Both the position numbers and the translations under genes were made by a program. The notes under the pieces are model-generated. The model saw only the letters and a list, made by a program, of their open reading frames with translations, was not told the DNA's origin and ran no database searches. Below, one piece after another: positions 29,689-38,706 of a stretch of DNA of 64,000 nucleotides. The first letter of the stretch is position 1. Every line of letters starts with the position of its first letter. Source of the stretch: Rhynchopus sp. YZ270_cl-10 (taxonomy: Eukaryota; Euglenozoa; Diplonemea; Diplonemida; Diplonemidae); contig OZ037862.1 in the NCBI GenBank assembly GCA_964035575.1, forward strand, positions 248,001 through 312,000. Reading direction: 5' to 3'.

Positions 29689-30777
29689 TCAACACAACTG
29701 TGAGATGTTAACCACCTCAATACCCCCATCCCTGCTGTACACGACCACACCACCACAGCTACTGATTGCAAGACCGTAAGCATTCATGCAGTTGAATGCA
29801 CGACGAAACAGTTGTTCCCCTGTTGAGATGGACCACGCGCACAATTGACCAGGCGAGTAGACAGCAACAATGTCGTTGGACATAGCGACATCAGTCCACT
29901 CGCTTTCTGAGACGTCTTCAAATACAGATTCACCTGTTTCCACATTCCATACACGCACACAGTCCTTGCAACATGCTACGATGTAAATCTGGTTTGGTGA
30001 TGGTGCCATATGTGCAACAGTACCAGGGCATGTAAGCACAAACACCTTCCTCCCCGTTGTGTAGTCCCAGACGGTGATATGGTTGCCGTCGGTGCCAAAC
30101 GTTGCCACTCTCTCGCCTCGCACAGCTGTAACGAACAAGCACTCCACAATGTGGCCCCATTCATGCACAACAGCGCCTGTTGCAATGTCCCACACCTGCA
30201 AACCCTTGTTGCAGCACGACAACAGCTTCGTTCCACAAGGCGACCATGCTGTGCCCCAACACCTCCCATCACCTGCATCTCCAAAGGAGTGCTCCAATGC
30301 ACCTGTCTTCACGTTATGAACTTCAGCACACTGCACGGACATGGTGACGGTTAAGATCCACTCACCACAAGGTGAGAATGCTGGGGACGAAGTGACGTCG
30401 CAAGGGAAGCGGCACAGATGCTTGTGTGTTTCCGTGTCGAAGATGGACATTTCCTCCGCATGCCGGAGCACTGCAAGGTACCTATCACACGGTGAGAGGG
30501 TAGGCGAGTATGTGTCCTCTGTACGTGGTATAACCCCAGGAGTGATGTTGGCACCAGTGCAGTACAGCTCAACGGCACATCCCTCATCGATCACTGTGTC
30601 GCAGATGCGCAAGTCGTCGTCGCCGATGTCGCCACCCCCTCGCATCCGCACACCAAGATGCCGAGCACGTGGCACGCCAAGCTCTGCGACAAGCTTCCCC
30701 TTCACCTTTGCAAGCGTGTCGCTCCCGTCCACTTCTATCACACAGCTTGCAGACTCAAAGTGTCCTGTAATGTCCAT
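29689..30777 (-). CDS. Ubiquitin-like domain plus WD40 propeller protein
   Basis: 362 aa. Residues 1-75 look like a beta-grasp ubiquitin-like domain (CVIEVDGSDTLAKVKGKL, then LGVRMRGGGDIGDDDLR and CAVELYC). Residues about 85-362 form WD40-like repeats, with endings such as LQVWDIATG, ITVWDYTTG, VRVWNVETG and CAWSISTG and repeated SPCG motifs, enough for one propeller. Probably a scaffold; no enzymatic motif. The ATG at 30777 opens the first domain; a longer open frame upstream is leader. A protein of the same architecture is encoded at 59740-60909. No family name assigned. Confidence 0.78.
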   Translation of the reverse strand: MDITGHFESASCVIEVDGSDTLAKVKGKLVAELGVPRARHLGVRMRGGGDIGDDDLRICDTVIDEGCAVELYCTGANITPGVIPRTEDTYSPTLSPCDRYLAVLRHAEEMSIFDTETHKHLCRFPCDVTSSPAFSPCGEWILTVTMSVQCAEVHNVKTGALEHSFGDAGDGRCWGTAWSPCGTKLLSCCNKGLQVWDIATGAVVHEWGHIVECLFVTAVRGERVATFGTDGNHITVWDYTTGRKVFVLTCPGTVAHMAPSPNQIYIVACCKDCVRVWNVETGESVFEDVSESEWTDVAMSNDIVAVYSPGQLCAWSISTGEQLFRRAFNCMNAYGLAISSCGGVVVYSRDGGIEVVNISQLC

Positions 30778-30839
30778 GTTCAGGGGGGGGGTAACTCTAA
30801 TGGAAAAATCCAAAAATAAAAAACGTAGCATTTTTGGCG

Positions 30840-31454
30840 TCACGCGCCCTTTACATCCACACCACCACCACCACCGCCCTGTACCCGATCCTCAAGAGAA
30901 GCCCCTTTCCCCCCCTCTTCCAATACTGCTGCAACGTGGTAGACTGCCGCCGCCACTTGCGAGCATTTGTTTGGAATGACCAGAGCTGGGGACACAGCAG
31001 AATGTGTGCTTGCCACCCTTTGCGCACCCTCCAGCCATGGCTCCTTCCCTGGAAGCTCTGAAGGGAAAATGAGCAAAAACGACTCCGGCAGTACTTCGAT
31101 TGCTTCAAGGTAGTCCGAAAGGACCTTAGGTGCGAGCGGGTCGATGATCAGAACTGTACCACTGTTTCTCTGTTGCCATGTCTCGAGAAAGCTCTCTGGT
31201 GCTTCGACCCGAGAGCATGCAACTGACGCCTCTGCCCCAAGACTCGCCTTCTTAGACCGTTTCTCTTCGAGAGACCGTTTCCCGTGGTGGTACACATGGC
31301 GTGCCCCAGCACACTCCGCTGCACGGACACTGCCTCCTAGGTTGTTGGCGCTCACAAAGTTGTGCAGCCACACGTCAAATGGGAGCGTCTTCTTCGCAAA
31401 CGCAGAACAACATTCCAAACGACTGTCACGTACCATCCTGCTCAGTCGCATCAT
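30840..31454 (-). CDS. Hypothetical protein, 204 aa
   Basis: Not recognised. It starts at the paired ATG (31454/31451), 19 nt after an acceptor-like TTTCTATTCAG. The central part has a strand-helix feel (VLIIDPLAPKVLSDYLEAIE, then SFLLIFPSELPG) and a basic cluster (GKRSLEEKRSKKASLG). The C-terminus has a six-Gly run. It sits only 62 bp upstream of the ubiquitin-like/WD40 gene, the tightest spacing in the window, consistent with one polycistronic unit. Confidence 0.6.
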   Translation of the reverse strand: MMRLSRMVRDSRLECCSAFAKKTLPFDVWLHNFVSANNLGGSVRAAECAGARHVYHHGKRSLEEKRSKKASLGAEASVACSRVEAPESFLETWQQRNSGTVLIIDPLAPKVLSDYLEAIEVLPESFLLIFPSELPGKEPWLEGAQRVASTHSAVSPALVIPNKCSQVAAAVYHVAAVLEEGGKGASLEDRVQGGGGGGVDVKGA

Positions 31455-31770
31455 TGGCACCAAATAATCCCTCCCTGAATAGAAATACCCACAACACCCC
31501 TCAACAGAGAATAACTAAAAGAACTGAATGTCGGGAGAGAGAGGGGGAAAAGTGAGAGAGAAAAAAATACCTTTTTTTTATTGATTAGCTCTACACTAGG
31601 GTTGGGGGGCGAGGAAAACGATTTTTTTAACGGATTTTTTTTTCTATCGAATCTAAGATAAATACACAAAATGGCGCGAACCAAAAAAAAAAAAAACAAG
31701 ATATTTTGGATGTCTATCAACTTCTAAGAAAAACGAAAACTTTCTTTTCTCTTTTTTTTGCCTATTTCTT
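31455..31770. other. Intergenic region
   Basis: A/T-rich, with acceptor-like tract for the 204-aa gene. Nothing else seen. Confidence 0.5.
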
Positions 31771-33873
31771 TCAAATCCCACTCTCCCCGAGGAAGGTTAC
31801 ATTATCAGGATGCGAAGCGGTTGACAGCATGGTTGCGTCCCCTACCAGATGCAACCATGGGTTTGCTGAGACAATGGGAACTCCTCCCCCTCCTTCACCC
31901 CATACTTTCGGTTTGGACACACAACGGGCTGCTACAGAAGGCGACGGGGTGCGGGACGATCTACGTGAAAGCACTGCAGGAGACGGTGTAGCACTTGCCG
32001 CACGCGAGCTTCCACGCCCCGCCTCAGACTGCCTCCGCAAACGCGACTGCGCCGCCTGTACCTTCACCTTCCCCGACACATTGTTGATCACCGGCTTGAA
32101 CGGAAACACTTCCTCCTCCTGCTTCGGCGGACTCTCCTTCACTTTGTACAACCTCTCCACCATCCTCCTTTGGCTGTCCTCTAGGGGATCTTGTATGTCA
32201 TGCATTGGAAGGATTTGGTGCACCGTTTGGGCTCTTTCGTCCTCTCTTTTGCGGAGAATGCGGACGGCGCCTTCTTCATGGAGATCGTCCCATCTGCCTT
32301 TGAGGCATCCGGTGGGTTTTGGGCGTGGGGGTTGAGAAGGAGGGGGTGGTGCTTTGGTGGTGTAGAGGCGGTTGACGCTGGCTAGAGCGGAGGGTGAGAG
32401 GCCTCGGGTGCGTGAGGGGATGGAGGGGCGGGGGCGGGGGCGGGGGCTGGTGCTGCGTGCGCGGACGGCTTCGACCTTGCGTTTGCCTTTTTCGTAGAGG
32501 TTTTGGTAGGCAGGTACTTCTGTTGGTGGGTTGGTTTGTGTGTGGTTGGTGCGCGGGCGGAAGGTGCATTCTTCGCGGAGGTTCTGCTCCCCTTCCAGCC
32601 ATTCTGCGCGGCGCTCCATGAGAACCTCTCTATCGCGCATCTGCTTGCTGTAGACCCCGCCGTAGTACATCCGTTGCACCCATTCGTCGGATTTGCCGCT
32701 GGGTTGAAATTGTTGCGCAAAGTTTGAAATTTTCGGTTTAAATGAGTATTCGGGTTGTTCTGGGGACGGAGGACGGTACGCATCCACCTCACCCTGCTCG
32801 TTGAAGGCGAATGCAAACCGCGATGCAGCGCGTTGGTGTGGCGTCACCACCTCCTCGTTGCCGTTGGAATGAACCGGGGATATCTTCAATTCTGGGCTTT
32901 CGGTGTACCGCCGAGGGTCGCCACGCGGTGCACTGTTCTGACGTGCCCTGTTATGGTCGTGGCGTGTGCGTGGGGTGCCTGCACGCTTCTGCCGCTCAAC
33001 GCGTTTCTGTTCTCTCCGTGCGTCTTCGCGCATCAATCTCTTCTTGGCCTCGTGTTTTAGTGCGTCCCTTTTGTCCTTTTCCCTTTGCCTGTCTTCCATA
33101 CAACTGGTTATGCACATAGCGGCCTTGGTAATGCGAGGTGTGAAGCTGTATGTTGGGGTATGTTCTTGCTCTTTGACTGCCTCGCGTACTGCGCGCCTTC
33201 TGAGACGGTCGTGGTCGTCGTATCTTGCGCGGGATGGGTCGCGCACGGTGCGTCTTTTGCTTGCAGGGGTACGTCCCCGCTTGGGTGTCTTCCGTGTATG
33301 CTGTGTCCGTGTTTTCCGTGGTGCATCACTACTACTCTGCGATTCGGATTCACTATCAGAGTCACTCCAGGACCCAGGAGCCTCGCTGCTGCCGTACCCT
33401 CTGCTTGCAGTGGTGTGGTCAGATCCACGTCGCAGTTGTTCGGTCCTCCCCGGTTGCCATGCCCGGTCACGATGTGCGGACCAGGCTTCCGTCTCGGGTG
33501 TTTCCGTTGTGGTGATCTCATGAGGCTGAGGGTGGTACGGTGTTTCGGGTGCGTTTGCGAAGTCTTCGTAAGGATGTGCTTCGTGCTCTGTGGGGTTGTT
33601 GTCTATGGTGGTACGTCTGTCGTGCTCACGTTGATCACCTCGTCTACCAGAGGTGGACAACGTTCTTCTCGAAGGCGGAGGTGTGCGGGTCCTATTCCGG
33701 TCCGTGTTGTAGGTGTGGTGTGTGGAAAGTGGGGTGTTGGTGGTGGTGGTGGTGGTTCGGTGTGCCCCTGTATGCGGGCTGCGCATCCCCCCGTCATTCA
33801 GTGCCGCAAAGCGAAACATGATATTGTGCTGAGCATAGCCTTCATCATCTGTCACGTCGCTTGGATATGACAT
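31771..33873 (-). CDS. FxPxI-motif, basic low-complexity protein (cytoskeletal type)
   Basis: 700 aa, rich in Arg, Ser, Thr and Pro. The first 280 residues are low in complexity (DDTEHD-like, TTTTTTN, SDSDSESESQSS). Then motifs recur of the kind YSFTPRI, YSFKPKI, CTFRPRT and FPFKPVI, separated by charged helical stretches (DRQREKDKRDALKHEAKKR, REVLMERRAEWLEGE). F-x-P-x-I/T repeats with coiled-coil-like spacers are common in flagellar and basal-body proteins of Euglenozoa; that link is inference. The ATG at 33873 follows an acceptor-like CACCCTTCCAG. No intron seen. Confidence 0.7.
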   Translation of the reverse strand: MSYPSDVTDDEGYAQHNIMFRFAALNDGGMRSPHTGAHRTTTTTTNTPLSTHHTYNTDRNRTRTPPPSRRTLSTSGRRGDQREHDRRTTIDNNPTEHEAHPYEDFANAPETPYHPQPHEITTTETPETEAWSAHRDRAWQPGRTEQLRRGSDHTTASRGYGSSEAPGSWSDSDSESESQSSSDAPRKTRTQHTRKTPKRGRTPASKRRTVRDPSRARYDDHDRLRRRAVREAVKEQEHTPTYSFTPRITKAAMCITSCMEDRQREKDKRDALKHEAKKRLMREDARREQKRVERQKRAGTPRTRHDHNRARQNSAPRGDPRRYTESPELKISPVHSNGNEEVVTPHQRAASRFAFAFNEQGEVDAYRPPSPEQPEYSFKPKISNFAQQFQPSGKSDEWVQRMYYGGVYSKQMRDREVLMERRAEWLEGEQNLREECTFRPRTNHTQTNPPTEVPAYQNLYEKGKRKVEAVRARSTSPRPRPRPSIPSRTRGLSPSALASVNRLYTTKAPPPPSQPPRPKPTGCLKGRWDDLHEEGAVRILRKREDERAQTVHQILPMHDIQDPLEDSQRRMVERLYKVKESPPKQEEEVFPFKPVINNVSGKVKVQAAQSRLRRQSEAGRGSSRAASATPSPAVLSRRSSRTPSPSVAARCVSKPKVWGEGGGGVPIVSANPWLHLVGDATMLSTASHPDNVTFLGESGI

Positions 33874-34215
33874 CGAAAAGGGGTGTGCCTGGAAGGGTGG
33901 TGAAAGGGAGGAAGGGGTTTTGAGGGGAACAAAAAGCGGGGGAGGGGGGAGAGAAGGAATGGGATTGTATGGTTTCGTTTTGCTCGTTTTTTTTTTACCA
34001 AAAAAAAAACCCCCCCACCCACACACACCTACACACCTTCCTGGAAGGACCGTGTTGCTTTGGAAAAAAAATTAATTGTTTTTTGCTGTTAACACCCGAC
34101 GTTTTCTTTGCTTTCTGGTTTTAAAAGCAAAAAGAAGAAGGGGCGGCTGAAGGGGGGGGGGGGGGGGGGGGGGGGGAACGGAAAGGAAATAAGATGGCGA
34201 AAAGTTTTAAAAAAA

Positions 34216-34255
34216 AGTTAAGATGCCTCAGCCTCTCTGTGCTCACCAGAAAAGA
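34216..34255 (-). ncRNA. Hairpin element, type A (short stem)
   Basis: AGC (34231-34233) pairs with GCT (34242-34244) around CTCTCTGT, followed by CACC; AAGATG lead. Lies about 60 bp from a type B element. Confidence 0.3.
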
Positions 34256-34277
34256 AAAATACCGTGCAACAAAAAAA

Positions 34278-34320
34278 GTGTTGACAGTGCAAAACGCCTC
34301 TGGGACGCAGGGCACTGACA
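34278..34320 (-). ncRNA. Hairpin element, type B
   Basis: CAGTGC (34285-34290) pairs with GCACTG (34313-34318); the interior is AAAACGCCTCTGGGACGCAG. On the minus strand a T8 run follows 9 nt later. Confidence 0.45.
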
Positions 34321-34629
34321 AGAAAAAAAATGCTGTTGTGTTACAATCAAGTTGAGGGGTGATGGAGAGTGTGGGGGGATGGCTTCCCTTCCCCGCAAAA
34401 GACTCTGAATTTTTTTTTTTTAAATACTGTATAAAGGTATACAACTATCGGTTTGTGAAAATGAATCAGTTATTTCAATCGTATTCGTACAAAAATTATA
34501 GACCGTACTAAGATTCGACCTTTTCAGGATTATTTCTGGAACTACAACCTTTTTTACGATATTTTTTTTTGTACGAATACAGTACTTTCTATTGAATAGA
34601 AGGTATAAATGAATATGAATAAGATAAAA

Positions 34630-34680
34630 AGTGAAGTTGACAGTGCAAACGCCTCTGGGACGCAGGGCACTGACACTCCG
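34630..34680 (-). ncRNA. Hairpin element, type B
   Basis: Same six-base CAGTGC/GCACTG stem and interior as 34278, with the full GTGAAGTTGA lead and CACTCCG tail. The second hairpin seen at 7701 and 41311 is missing here. Confidence 0.45.
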
Positions 34681-34984
34681 TAAAAATCCTTAAGGTAAGC
34701 AGGAGTTATGCACGAACCAAGACAGACACTCAAAACAAGAACATTAAAACGTGAAAGATGCGGTGAACATGAACAGCAAAAAAAAAAAACCCCCCCTTCA
34801 TGTTTCCTCCCCACCCTAGATTTTCTAATGTGACTTCCGACGAAGGCAGGTTAGGTATCCTGGGGCAATGTTTTCTGTAACATGCTACAGTAAGAGGAGG
34901 AAAAAAAGGTTTGTAAGATGAACCCGTTGGGCAGTCGAAACAAAAGCATGCATGTGTTCGCACTTCGTAACAGAGACGTTGGCA

Positions 34985-35022
34985 TGATGAAACTAAACTT
35001 TTGTAGTGTTTAGTCACCTATG
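34985..35022 (-). ncRNA. Hairpin element, type A (strongest compensated stem)
   Basis: ACTAAAC (34992-34998) pairs perfectly with GTTTAGT (35008-35014), loop TTTTGTAGT, followed by CACC. The stem bases differ from other type A copies, the pairing does not; here the CCTCT core is lost. Confidence 0.4.
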
Positions 35023-35605
35023 GGGAAAAAAAAGGTGAAGTTATTAATGCAGGCACCTCTGACTGACCCACTGTACGATGCCAGCCATCCGGATGAAAGC
35101 AAATATTTAAAAAAAAAAAAAAACAGACAGTGGAGCTTGAGTGGCAACTACACTTTTCCAAAAAATTAATTCATAAAAGAAAAAGTAAGGAACCCTGACA
35201 GCACCCCCAACCCTTAAAGGCTACCCCGAAGCTAGCGAGATTGCAGTGTCACTGTCCATCTTCAACGACAGTATCATTTTTTCGTATTTGTCTGTTTCTT
35301 TTCCTGGCAAAAGCATAATCCATTTCACACCCCATAAACTTTTTGGTTTTTTTCAAAAAATCATTTTCTTACAGAAGCCCGCACCAACCCAAAAAAAACA
35401 ATATGAAATAACGACCCGATACACAAAAAAGGATATAACATAGGGGGGGGAGAACGAGGTTCAGTTACAAACCCGCTGTTTTTTTTTAAATTATTTTTTA
35501 CCTTTTTTCCACCCCCCCCTCCCCCCTATCGTGAGATAACTCAGCACACTAAAACCCCCCATCCCACACTTCTCTTCTCTTTTTTTTTGCCATCCTTTTT
35601 TCCAC

Positions 35606-37338
35606 TTATTTTGTAGTAGCGGTCACTGTTGCAGGGGTGTGTTCCTTCATGAGAAGCTGTATTCTGTGGTCAGAAGCCACCAGAGCGCATCCCGCACAGG
35701 ACTGGTTGTCGCAGTAGTTGCTTGACGTGAAGAGTGTAATCACCTTCGCACTCTTACAGATATTCACACCAAAGGAGAAGCACTGATGCGCACGGAAGAT
35801 CGACTCATATCCATTCACCTGAAGGAAGTCCTCCACAGCTTTCATCCCAAACACACAGGCACATCCTCTTGCCTCATTCCTGCGAAGAAGAAAATGGAAA
35901 TCATTGTTTCATATACATTCTTTTTCTAATGAAAAGAAGGTACAGAGAGTGCTAAAGAAGTACCCTTGCTTTTTTTGTGTGGAAATCAAAAAGTTTATAA
36001 TACTCTAAGCCTCTCAAAAGAAACATACTTTGCGAAGAGCTCGATATACTTATCATCGGCAGGGTCCGCCCAAAGAAGGTCGCACGCAAGCTGGAGGTAT
36101 GGGTCTGGGCTGTTTGCCACGGTTTTGAGGCAGACAGGGATCTTCTTTGCAGCGTCTTTAATTTTCATTTGAACACCGGTAGCCTCGTCGATGGGCACCC
36201 GAGGGACACCACCGTGCGAGGCGAAGAGCTTGCTGTCCACAACCGCACATACAGGCATCACATCAAAGACGTCGTTCGCCTTCTCCCAGACTTCGTGCCC
36301 ACCTTCATCCCCGAAGAGTGTACAGCAGTGTTTGAAGAATGATTCTTCGAGCTTTGCGTTTTGCCTTCTGTCTTCATGGTTTCCACGGATGAGGAAGACC
36401 TTTTGCGGTGCCTGGATCTTTAGCGCCATGAGGTACGCGAAGCACTCCACATCGAAGGCACCACGGTCGACGTAGTCGCCCAAGAATAGGTAGTTGTGGC
36501 TGCTGTATTTGACGTGCTTGAAGGGGACTAGGTTCGACATAAAGTAGATCAGATCCTGGAAGTTTCCGTGGATGTCCCCAAAGACATAGCACGGAGCGGG
36601 GACCTCAAGCATGCGGGGCTCCTCCATGAAGATGTTCTTCACGTTTTCGAGGATGCTCAGAAGAACAATTCTTGTTGTACTAACGTGCTGGCCATGCGTG
36701 AACGACTCTCCTGTCCATATTCCTGCAAGGTGGTGCGTCAAATTGAGGGCCTCCTGCTCGCGTTCTTCTTGCATGCTTTCTTGGGTGGATAACTCACAGC
36801 ACGCAGAGGTTGTAAGAAGGTTCCCATATGCCGTTGAATGCGCCAACTCTGCGAGAGAAAACGGCTGCGCAACACTGTACTTATCAATGGTCAGGATGTT
36901 CTTGCTCAAATGGTATTTCTTTGTCTTCTGAAGGAAGAGTTGTACTCTTTTAAATGCGAGATCACCTCTACCGTATTCCTCGGATTGTCTGATGCGAAGA
37001 CGCCTGCCTTTAACGTTAGGGATGTAGACGTGGAGAGGGGTGGCGACGGTGTGGATGAGGGTAGGTGAGGTGTAGGCTACGCGGGTTGTGTCCGACATAA
37101 CCTCGACACAGACGCCTCGGAGCCCGGAGGTGCCGGTGGGGGTGATGACAACTAGAATCATAGGGTCGTCGATGCCCCCCCGCAGGCTGCCCCACCACGC
37201 AGCGTTTGTTGTCTTGGAGGCTGAGGTGAACGATGTCTCGTCATCGCGAAGCGCGTTCCCCGCATCCCCACCGTCCGCACACCCCGTCGCATCGGCACCC
37301 ACAAGGTTCACAGGAACCACGTTTTTGTTTCCCTCCAT
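35606..37338 (-). CDS. PPP-family serine/threonine phosphatase, two exons
   Basis: Metal-dependent protein phosphatase. Exon 1 is 36029-37338 and exon 2 is 35606-35879, joined across a 149-nt GTATGT...CGCAG intron; product 527 aa. The catalytic set is complete: GDIHG, GDYVDRG, GNHE, SHGGV, LLWADP and RAHQ. The domain begins near residue 260. The N-terminal half is unlike known phosphatases (TPTGTSGLRGVCVEV, then YSVAQPFSLAELAHSTAYG). The final beta region TLFTSSNYCDNQSCAGCALV replaces the usual SAPNYCG with a short Cys-rich form, as in divergent PPP enzymes of protists. The intron holds a degenerate type A hairpin stretch (about 35991-36020). The ATG at 37338 is the first in frame. Confidence 0.88.
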
Positions 37339-38116
37339 TTAAAAGAGGGTGCCCAGAATAGTAGAAACTAAAAAAGCTGAAAGGAAGCTCAAAGGAATTT
37401 CTTGGGTGTAAAGGCTGTAAAGGGGATGGGGGGGGTGGTGATTGATCTCATATGACGGTGACAGAGGAATATGTCAAAATGTCATTTTTTTTAGCATGCT
37501 GTGGCATGCATTTTGTGGTGAAAGAGAGAGAGAGAGAGGGGTTAATGAAAATTTTGGTTAAAAAGTTGGAGGGGGGTTTTGCCTTTTTTCATTTATGTTC
37601 TGAGGGGACAGCTCCCTTTGCTGGTCTGGTAAAGAAGCCGAGAAGGAAAAAAAAAAGGAAGAAATGAAAAGGTTTTAATGCGGATAGATCATCTTCTAAG
37701 AGAAAGGCTTTTAAGGCTTAAGACGACAGCGCCTCTTGTGCACATACATCCTGTGCTATGTTCCGCTCTTACGAATGGATGGCTACTAACAAATTTCAAC
37801 ACACATACACATTGGGGTTATATTCTGTGTAAGAATTACCCCCTATTAGTTATCAGATATACACACATCTTAGAAAAAGCTTGGGTGAGGCAAACCTCTG
37901 AAAGAAAAAAATGTAAAAAAAATGGGCCACCAAAGAATCTTCTGTGTGCATCTCCTTAAATGTGTTGTGTTAATGTGGCGAAGTTATGTTGGAACGTTCA
38001 AGAAAGAGAAAAATACGGCAAAAAATAAGGAACGTGGCAAAGAAAAAAAGGGGGGGTGTTCTGCGTACATAAGCATACATACCACTTGAAGCAAAGAAAT
38101 GTGAAATGTAGAAAGA

Positions 38117-38163
38117 TAAAGTGCAAAACGCCTCACCGTTCATCGGCGGACGCAGACACTTTA
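38117..38163 (-). ncRNA. Hairpin element, type B variant
   Basis: AAAGTG (38118-38123) pairs with CACTTT (38157-38162), with an inner CCG/CGG stem and the shared AAAACGCCTC and GGACGCAG segments. The outer stem differs from CAGTGC/GCACTG, a clear compensatory replacement. Confidence 0.5.
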
Positions 38164-38164
38164 T

Positions 38165-38200
38165 GATACAAAGCCCTCTCGTGACGGTGTACCTTAGGTG
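38165..38200 (-). ncRNA. Hairpin element, type C
   Basis: TACA (38167-38170) pairs with TGTA (38188-38191) around AAGCCCTCTCGTGACGG; lies directly next to the type B element at 38117. Confidence 0.4.
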
Positions 38201-38226
38201 TATTGATTGACACCCAAGGGAGAAGA

Positions 38227-38416
38227 CTTAGTGATGGCTGTATTGTGATAAAGGCCCATCACAATACATAATACACACAATACAGCTGTATTGTGATGTG
38301 CATTATGTATTATGAATGGGCCATTATCATAATACATAATGCACATCACAATACAGCTGTATTGTGTGTATTATGTATTATGAATGGGCCATTATCACAA
38401 TACAGCCATCACTAAG
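38227..38416. mobile_element. MITE-like palindromic element, probable TA target
   Basis: About 190 bp of nested inverted repeats built from CACAATACAGC, ATAATACATAAT and GGGCCATTATCA. The outer arms begin CTTAGTGATGGCTG on both sides. Internal copies are repeated twice in each arm. A TA at each border fits a Tc1/mariner-type target, but the palindrome extends beyond it, so the class is uncertain. No coding capacity. Confidence 0.7.
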
Positions 38417-38706
38417 AAGGACCCCCTACAATCCATTTCGCAAAAATTCTCAGATCAAAACATCAACGCACTGAGTTACCAAAAAAAGCTTCAAGTTTCG
38501 GAACACCAACATTCCAAAAAAAAAAAGATTCGTTCCTCTGTTACGCAAAAAAGCTGCCTTTTGAACAACCCGAAAAACTCCGGGGTTATAAAAAAATGTT
38601 AAAATTCTAAGTCGATCAATCATTCTGACTGCGTTCGAAGCCCCATCCCCCCCTTTCCCCCCCCCAGCCCCGAATCCCGTTTTGTAACACCCCTGAGTCG
38701 GAGAGG

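Larger units (their letters stand above)
33874..35605. other. Intergenic region with a hairpin cluster
   Basis: No gene supported. At least five hairpin elements lie here (34216 A, 34278 B, 34630 B, 34985 A, with a weaker B-like one near 35035), plus a 25-base G run at 34152-34176. An inverted pair of GTACGAATAC/GTATTCGTAC (34482 and 34572) frames about 90 bp. Confidence 0.6.
37339..38706. other. Intergenic region with hairpins and a MITE
   Basis: Contains a weak type D hairpin near 37710, hairpins at 38117 and 38165, and a palindromic element at 38227-38416. No gene supported. Confidence 0.55.
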
